Source: DAOPKN01 sp035391225
Lineage (GTDB): Bacteria > Thermotogota > Thermotogae > MWEM01
Assembly: GCA_035391225.1 (NCBI GenBank)
Contig: DAOPKN010000024.1
Span: 1-35,286 of the forward strand
Length of the DNA: 35,286 bases
Direction: 5' to 3'
Shown here piece after piece: positions 30,941-35,286 of this stretch. A model generated the notes under the pieces. The model was not told the origin of the DNA, did no database searches, and saw only the letters and a program-made list of their open reading frames with translations. The translations under genes and the position numbers were made by a program. The first letter of the stretch is position 1. Each line of letters begins with the position of its first letter.

Positions 30941-32263
30941 TCACAAGATAGCGGACAGCAACAAAACGACCACGTTCCCCCCCAGCATCACAACGGTTCC
31001 CACGAAGAACCAGAGGTTCCACTTGTACAACGAATGGGCGTTTTGGAGCTTGGCATCCATGTTGGCATTGTCTGCGGAAACCTGGTTTTGGGATTCCCAC
31101 AGTTTTTCTTCGGTCAGCTTTTCGGCTTTGCACAGTTCTTTCTGCTCCTCTTGCATCGTTTGGGACACTTGTTGGGAAAGCGCGAAGATCTCCTGGGCCT
31201 GGGATGATAGGCCTTGCATTTCCGATTGCAGTCGTTGCGATTTCTCGGCAAGCTGCTGCCATTCTTGCTTTTGGTTTTGCAACTTGGGGGCCAGGTCTTC
31301 CTGTGCCTCGGACAGGGTCAGGGAGACTTGCTCGCAAGCGGAGAGATTCGAGGAGAACTCTTCCATAGCCATCGCAAGGCTCTGCCTCCTTGTTTCCAAA
31401 TCCTCCAGGGTTTGCCGGAATTCTTCCCAGTTGGTTTGCGCAAGCAAGGTAAGGCTGTTGGGCGGTTGCACCAATTCTCCTTCCAGCTGTGGAAACCCGG
31501 TTTCGTTTCCCTCCTCCAGTTCCCGTTTCCAAGCCAGCATGTTTTGCAACTTGCTTTCCATGGATTCGGTATCGGCCAGTAGGAGCTTTCCCAGAGACGC
31601 TTGCATCTCTGTTACCCTGTTTTCCATGCTCTCGATCCAATCCTGCCTCTGGGAAATGGAGGCGACGCGCTCTTCCAGGGAGGAAAGTTTTTGATCGAGG
31701 GGGTTGAGGGCGTCCAGTTTTTCCTGGATTGCCTCAAGTTGCGCGCGTTTTTCCTCCAGTTCCATGGAAATCGTTTTGGATTGTTTCTGCACCTCGTCCT
31801 TGATGGTTTCCAGGTTCTGGATTTCTTGCTGGGAGGCCCCCGAATCCGGTTGGTGGATTTGTGGCAATTTTCCGTCGAGTGCTTCCTCCTCTTTTCGCCA
31901 CTTTTCCAACGTTTCTTTGCTGGCTTCGGCCTCGGCCAAGGACATTTCGATGTTCCGCCGTTGTTGCTTGATTTGTGCAGAAAGTTCCCTGAGCTCTTCC
32001 AACAACGTTTTTCGGTTGCTTTTGATGATTTCGAGGTCTCTTTCGCTACCTTCCAAACGGTCGTCCATGGTTTTGTTCACGAGGCGTCTGGCTTCGTCTT
32101 TCCAGTACTTTTCGACGCACTGTTCCACTTCGCACCTGACCTCTTGAGACCATTTTTCTTCCATCTTGTGTACCGAGTGTTGCATCTCTCCCAATTGCTG
32201 TTTGAAATGTTCTATGGAGACAAGATCCTGGTCTAGCTTCTCCAAGTCATGCTGCTCTGCCAT
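30941..32263 (-). CDS. Tail-anchored long coiled-coil protein
   Basis: 440 aa. Residues about 5-405 are almost entirely heptad-rich, charged helix (for example LEKLDQDLVSIEHFKQQLGE and TISMELEEKRAQLEAIQEKL). One hydrophobic segment at the very C-terminus (about 415-440, WNLWFFVGTVVMLGGNVVVL) would anchor it in the membrane with the coiled coil in the cytoplasm. There is no signal peptide, Walker motif or SMC hinge. ATG at 32263 lies inside the end of the helicase gene (17-nt overlap), so the two are translationally coupled and probably act together. It could tether the helicase, or act as a sensor or channel component. Function unknown. Confidence 0.87.
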   Translation of the reverse strand: MAEQHDLEKLDQDLVSIEHFKQQLGEMQHSVHKMEEKWSQEVRCEVEQCVEKYWKDEARRLVNKTMDDRLEGSERDLEIIKSNRKTLLEELRELSAQIKQQRRNIEMSLAEAEASKETLEKWRKEEEALDGKLPQIHQPDSGASQQEIQNLETIKDEVQKQSKTISMELEEKRAQLEAIQEKLDALNPLDQKLSSLEERVASISQRQDWIESMENRVTEMQASLGKLLLADTESMESKLQNMLAWKRELEEGNETGFPQLEGELVQPPNSLTLLAQTNWEEFRQTLEDLETRRQSLAMAMEEFSSNLSACEQVSLTLSEAQEDLAPKLQNQKQEWQQLAEKSQRLQSEMQGLSSQAQEIFALSQQVSQTMQEEQKELCKAEKLTEEKLWESQNQVSADNANMDAKLQNAHSLYKWNLWFFVGTVVMLGGNVVVLLLSAIL

Positions 32264-34832
32264 TCTTCCGCAACCCCCCCTCGAATAGTTTGGTGGCTTC
32301 TTCGAGCACGCGTTTCACGGGCGCTATCGATTTTGAAGGTGGTACCAGGGCGTGCTCTACGATGTTTTGCCAAAAAACCTGGTTCTCCATTTCGTTGTCT
32401 TGCCGGGCAAGGGAAACCATATGCTCAAAGTGATGTGCCGGGCTCTTCCACTTTTTCCGAAAGCGCTTCAATTGCTCATCGTAATCGCTCACCACGCATG
32501 CGCGGAAGCATTCCAATCTACTGACCTCCGGGTTGTCCAGGCTTCGGTCGATGCATGCCAAGGAAAGAGGGTACAAGGCTTTCTCGGACTGGAAGGCTTC
32601 CACCGCCTTACGGATTTTGCCTGCCGCTTCCCAGAAAAAGCCATGTACCATCCTTGATTGGCAGGAAAAAAAGCCTTCCACCTGGGAAAAGGGGATTCCC
32701 ACCCGGATCATGCTCTGGTATAGCGAAACCACGAGCCTTCGCACAGCGTCCTCGGACTCTTCTTTCTCCTCGATGAACTGGATTTGCTCGAAGAAACCCT
32801 GGATTTTGTTGTCTTCTCCTTTTTTCAACGTGGCCATCTTGTTTTGCAACGCCTTGATAAACTGGTCGTGCGTGAGGATGTTTTTTCCGTTCTCCAACAA
32901 GAAATCCACCAGTATTTCCCGTTCGGGGTTGATAAGCACGTGCACATCGGGGGAGTTTTCGAAGCGTTCTTGGAACGGGGAAAAGAGGTGCTCTTCGACG
33001 CACACCAAGACGCTTTGGCGCGCACGGGTTACCGAGGTATACAGCTTGGTCACATCCACGAGCCTCTTGTTTTCCGGCTTCGGGAACACGTTCAATACGA
33101 TCACGCTGGTAAACTCCAATCCTTTCACCTGTTCCGGCGAAAAGAAAGAGACGGGGAATGAGGGATCATCCAACAAGGAAGTATCCACCCTGTTCAAATC
33201 CGCGACCAACACGAACCGCGTCATCCCTTGGAACTGGGAGAGGTTTTGTTGCACGATCTCCCGGATCAGGTGCAACACCTTTTTTTCCGGGTACACCACC
33301 AGTAACGGCTGTGCCCCCGGCGAGGAAAGGATCTTCTCCGATGCTTGGGTGAAGGGCCAGCTGGTTTGGTCAGATTTCACGTACTCCGGGAAGAACTCGG
33401 TGATCAGTTTCTCGGAAAAGCGGCAGATTTGCGGGCTGAATCGGAAGTTGTACTTTAGGGTTTCCGCCTGGGTAGTGAATTCCTTGGGGAGGATTCCGTT
33501 GCGCAAGGCGCCTTCCCGGAAGTTATTCACCGTGATCTTCTGGTTGGGATCGGAAAGGAACACGATCTTGGGGAACGGCTGGGTTTTTCGTTGGGTGCGG
33601 TGGAAGAAGTCCACCAGCCCGTGTATCCATTGCAAAGAGAGGTCCTGTGCCTCGTCGAGAACCATGTTGAAGCCTGAGAGGGGGAACTTTTTCACCACGG
33701 ATTCCATGCGTTGGGTGAAAAGCATGATCAGGTCATGGTGGTCCAGGGCGTCGCGCTTGAATTCCCGCTTGTATTTGCCCGGAAGGGGAGAATGGACGAT
33801 GAGCTCGTGCAAGTCTCTGGCTTGGCGGGATAGGAGATCGCGGTCGCTGAGCTTTTCTTCCGGAAGGATGTAATTCACCAGAAGGAAGTAGATTTCCCGA
33901 GCAGTGAAAGATGGAAACCCCTGGTATTGCTTCGCTTTTTTTGGGTCTTTGATTTCCTGATCGATGCGCTGGATGATGGATTGGGTATCCAATTGTTTGG
34001 CCTCGCCATTCAAGAAGGAGGCGAGGAAATCCTCGTAAGTTGCGAGATAGATGCGCTTCTTGGCAAAGTGCTTTTCAGAGGGGAAGAAGCCCGATCCCCT
34101 TCGCATTACGTGCACAAAATCCCCCAACGCACGCTTGGAAAAAAAGCTATTCCCCCAATCCACCAGTTTTTCCGTGGGAAAGAGCAGAAACGTTCCCGTT
34201 CCAATGTCCCGAAAGAAGCGCTCAGCCACCCCGAATGCACAGGTGGTTTTGCCACTTCCCGCGCCGCCCTTGAACGTCCAGGAGTCTGCCTTGTTGCTGT
34301 GCACGATGTCGGTGTACAGTTTTTCCTGTTGCATCGTGGTCTTGGGATGAAACTGGAAATCGTTCTCGAAGAAGTCTTGTAACCGGATTTCGGACTGGAA
34401 GTACTTTTCGGGAATCTCGAAAACCTTTCGCTCATAGTGGATGGGAGAACCATTCCCATCCTGTTTTTCCCATTCGAATGGTTCCGCTTGTTCTTCCTCG
34501 AGCAAGCTTTCCATGTCCATTTGGAGGAATTCCCGCGCAAACAGGCCGTTTCGTTTCCGTACCACGCGTTCGTACAGGGTTTCGTCCCTGCGATCGATGA
34601 GCACGATTTCCAGCGTGTCCTGGTCCATTTGGAAGAAAAGCCGGAACTTGTCCTTCAAGTGGATCCGGAAAAGCGTACCCGGAACGTTCTTCACTTTTTG
34701 GATTCCCAATTTGTGCCATTCACCCGCTTGAATCCTGGTTTTCAACCTTCGAATTTCTCGCAGCACGTTGAGCTTGTACAGGTTTGTGGCATCCAAAGCG
34801 TCTTGCGTCACGCGAACCTTCAACTCGTTCAA
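32247..34832 (-). CDS. RelE/ParE-like domain fused to superfamily 1 helicase
   Basis: About 861 aa from TTG 34832 (AGGGGGG 9 nt upstream). An ATG at 34928 with no Shine-Dalgarno, directly followed by a 12-G run, is the alternative (893 aa). Residues 3-90 resemble a RelE/ParE toxin fold (VPGTLFRIHLKDKFRLFFQM, then IVLIDRRDETLYERV). The rest is a UvrD/Rep-type helicase: Walker A GGAGSGKT (189-196), Walker B VLDEAQD (about 391-397), motif III FLSDPNQ, motif IV YNFRFSPQI (about 461-469), motif V KGLEF (570-574), motif VI TSVTRAR (599-605). All core motifs are intact. The C-terminal 200 residues are unassigned. It is translationally coupled to the tail-anchored coiled-coil gene. Confidence 0.88.
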   Translation of the reverse strand: MNELKVRVTQDALDATNLYKLNVLREIRRLKTRIQAGEWHKLGIQKVKNVPGTLFRIHLKDKFRLFFQMDQDTLEIVLIDRRDETLYERVVRKRNGLFAREFLQMDMESLLEEEQAEPFEWEKQDGNGSPIHYERKVFEIPEKYFQSEIRLQDFFENDFQFHPKTTMQQEKLYTDIVHSNKADSWTFKGGAGSGKTTCAFGVAERFFRDIGTGTFLLFPTEKLVDWGNSFFSKRALGDFVHVMRRGSGFFPSEKHFAKKRIYLATYEDFLASFLNGEAKQLDTQSIIQRIDQEIKDPKKAKQYQGFPSFTAREIYFLLVNYILPEEKLSDRDLLSRQARDLHELIVHSPLPGKYKREFKRDALDHHDLIMLFTQRMESVVKKFPLSGFNMVLDEAQDLSLQWIHGLVDFFHRTQRKTQPFPKIVFLSDPNQKITVNNFREGALRNGILPKEFTTQAETLKYNFRFSPQICRFSEKLITEFFPEYVKSDQTSWPFTQASEKILSSPGAQPLLVVYPEKKVLHLIREIVQQNLSQFQGMTRFVLVADLNRVDTSLLDDPSFPVSFFSPEQVKGLEFTSVIVLNVFPKPENKRLVDVTKLYTSVTRARQSVLVCVEEHLFSPFQERFENSPDVHVLINPEREILVDFLLENGKNILTHDQFIKALQNKMATLKKGEDNKIQGFFEQIQFIEEKEESEDAVRRLVVSLYQSMIRVGIPFSQVEGFFSCQSRMVHGFFWEAAGKIRKAVEAFQSEKALYPLSLACIDRSLDNPEVSRLECFRACVVSDYDEQLKRFRKKWKSPAHHFEHMVSLARQDNEMENQVFWQNIVEHALVPPSKSIAPVKRVLEEATKLFEGGLRKNGRAA

Positions 34833-34914
34833 GAGATTGCACCCCCCTCGTTCGGTTCCTTTGCTCGATGCGGCACAGCCATTTCCCACTTTCGGGATGT
34901 ACAGAAGTTTGCCG

Positions 34915-34926
34915 CCCCCCCCCCCC
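34915..34926 (-). repeat. 12-nt poly-G tract upstream of the helicase start
   Basis: Twelve consecutive C on the plus strand, G on the coding strand, immediately after an in-frame ATG (34928) and 82 nt before the preferred TTG start. It is the longest homopolymer in the window and a possible slipped-strand site. Confidence 0.9.
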
Positions 34927-35099
34927 ATTTTGGGAAAAAAAGTTGCCAGGGATCATCAGTTCCTGAGAAAAGGCGGGGAATAGGGTGAAAGTAGAAAATG
35001 TCTCACAACAGAACTCGCACACTGCACATTTACGTGGAATTCCGAGAAAGGAAAAAGAAAAAAAGCTGAATGCGGAAAAAAGAGAAATACATCTTCCCA

Positions 35100-35129
35100 A
35101 TATTACCATTTTCATACGAGCGAAGTAAA
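35100..35129 (-). promoter_or_regulatory. Candidate promoter of the helicase/coiled-coil operon
   Basis: TTTACT (35129-35124), 18-nt spacer, TAATAT (35105-35100) preceded by TGG. A moderate match; the only one I see in the stretch. Confidence 0.4.
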
Positions 35130-35202
35130 AAAATCCCATTATTCCGTTCCAACCTTGCCGCACTGGGGTGCGGCGTACCCAGGAAAAGAACCAAGTTGCT
35201 CC

Positions 35203-35230
35203 AAAAAAGAAGGCCGCTTTTGCGGCCTTC
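35203..35230 (-). terminator. Rho-independent terminator of the gene at the window end
   Basis: A perfect 9-bp stem GAAGGCCGC/GCGGCCTTC with a TTTT (plus) loop at 35209-35230, followed on the minus strand by TTTTTT (35208-35203). It lies 21 nt after the stop codon at 35252. Confidence 0.9.
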
Positions 35231-35251
35231 CTTGCAAGGGGCTTGGGAGAC

Positions 35252-35286
35252 TTATTGCAGGAACATCTCGAGCACTTCAATGGCGT
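35252..35286 (-). CDS. C-terminal end of an unidentified gene
   Basis: Only eleven codons are visible, ending AIEVLEMFLQ and a TAA at 35252. The strong terminator 21 nt downstream supports a real gene end. Too short to identify. Confidence 0.55.
   Translation of the reverse strand, partial: AIEVLEMFLQ

Larger units (their letters stand above)
34833..35202. other. Leader/intergenic stretch upstream of the helicase
   Basis: It holds a 12-C run on the plus strand (34915-34926; poly-G in the transcript), a candidate minus promoter (35100-35129), and A-rich sequence. No other gene is supported. If the promoter is right, the helicase mRNA has a leader of about 260 nt containing the poly-G tract. 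Confidence 0.6.

Overview
This is about 35.3 kb of bacterial chromosome of medium-high GC, densely coded, with tight operons (many 4-nt ATGA start/stop overlaps), clear Shine-Dalgarno sites, frequent GTG/TTG starts, and promoters that often carry an extended -10 (TGnTATAAT). Two runs of exactly 100 N show it is a scaffolded draft or metagenome assembly. No gene here fixes the phylum. MurJ, LysM/M23 and RsgA say bacterium with peptidoglycan. YgeY, the NAD-linked dihydroorotate dehydrogenase (PyrD/PyrK) and a family-3 binding protein fused to a transporter fit an anaerobic fermenter of amino acids or nucleobases. I do not assign a lineage.

Layout. (1) 1-5578, minus: an envelope-flavoured operon reading GDPD -> cyclic-nucleotide-binding-like/TPR protein -> small membrane protein -> LysM/M23 peptidase -> YgeY hydrolase -> MurJ (3' end outside the window). 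(2) 5612-7744, minus: rsgA, a possible 24-aa ORF behind a good promoter, and a ZIP metal transporter. (3) 7890-16982, plus: one long operon with an IclR regulator, an ABC uptake system (ATPase, two permeases, NMT1/THI5-like binding protein), a nucleoside phosphorylase, an M20 N-carbamoyl hydrolase, dihydroorotase, PyrK and PyrD. Read together it looks like uptake and breakdown of an orotate/pyrimidine-type compound to an amino acid rather than pyrimidine synthesis. (4) 17045-20922, minus: a three-gene signalling module of zinc-ribbon FHA protein, VWA protein, and zinc-ribbon/pseudokinase/PP2C phosphatase. (5) 20958-21365: a gene-poor stretch with a predicted structured RNA and a terminator. 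(6) 21366-25385, minus: a soluble multi-PAS histidine kinase, SixA-like phosphatase and CHAD protein, interrupted by two assembly gaps. The gap inside the kinase is false: identical 55-nt sequences flank it, and collapsing them restores one reading frame. (7) 25421-26518, plus: a TetR regulator with a palindromic operator and a four-helix membrane protein. (8) 26529-28821, plus: a periplasmic binding protein fused to an SLC1-type (dicarboxylate/amino acid:cation) transporter. (9) 28818-30895, minus: an ATP-grasp ligase fused to a methyltransferase. (10) 30941-35129, minus: a two-gene unit of a superfamily 1 helicase with an N-terminal RelE/ParE-like domain and a tail-anchored coiled-coil protein, with a 12-G tract in its leader. 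(11) The last 35 bases hold the end of another minus-strand gene and its terminator.

The best candidates for something undescribed are the RelE-helicase/tail-anchored coiled-coil pair, the binding protein-SLC1 fusion, the ATP-grasp-methyltransferase fusion, and the pyrimidine-type catabolic operon.
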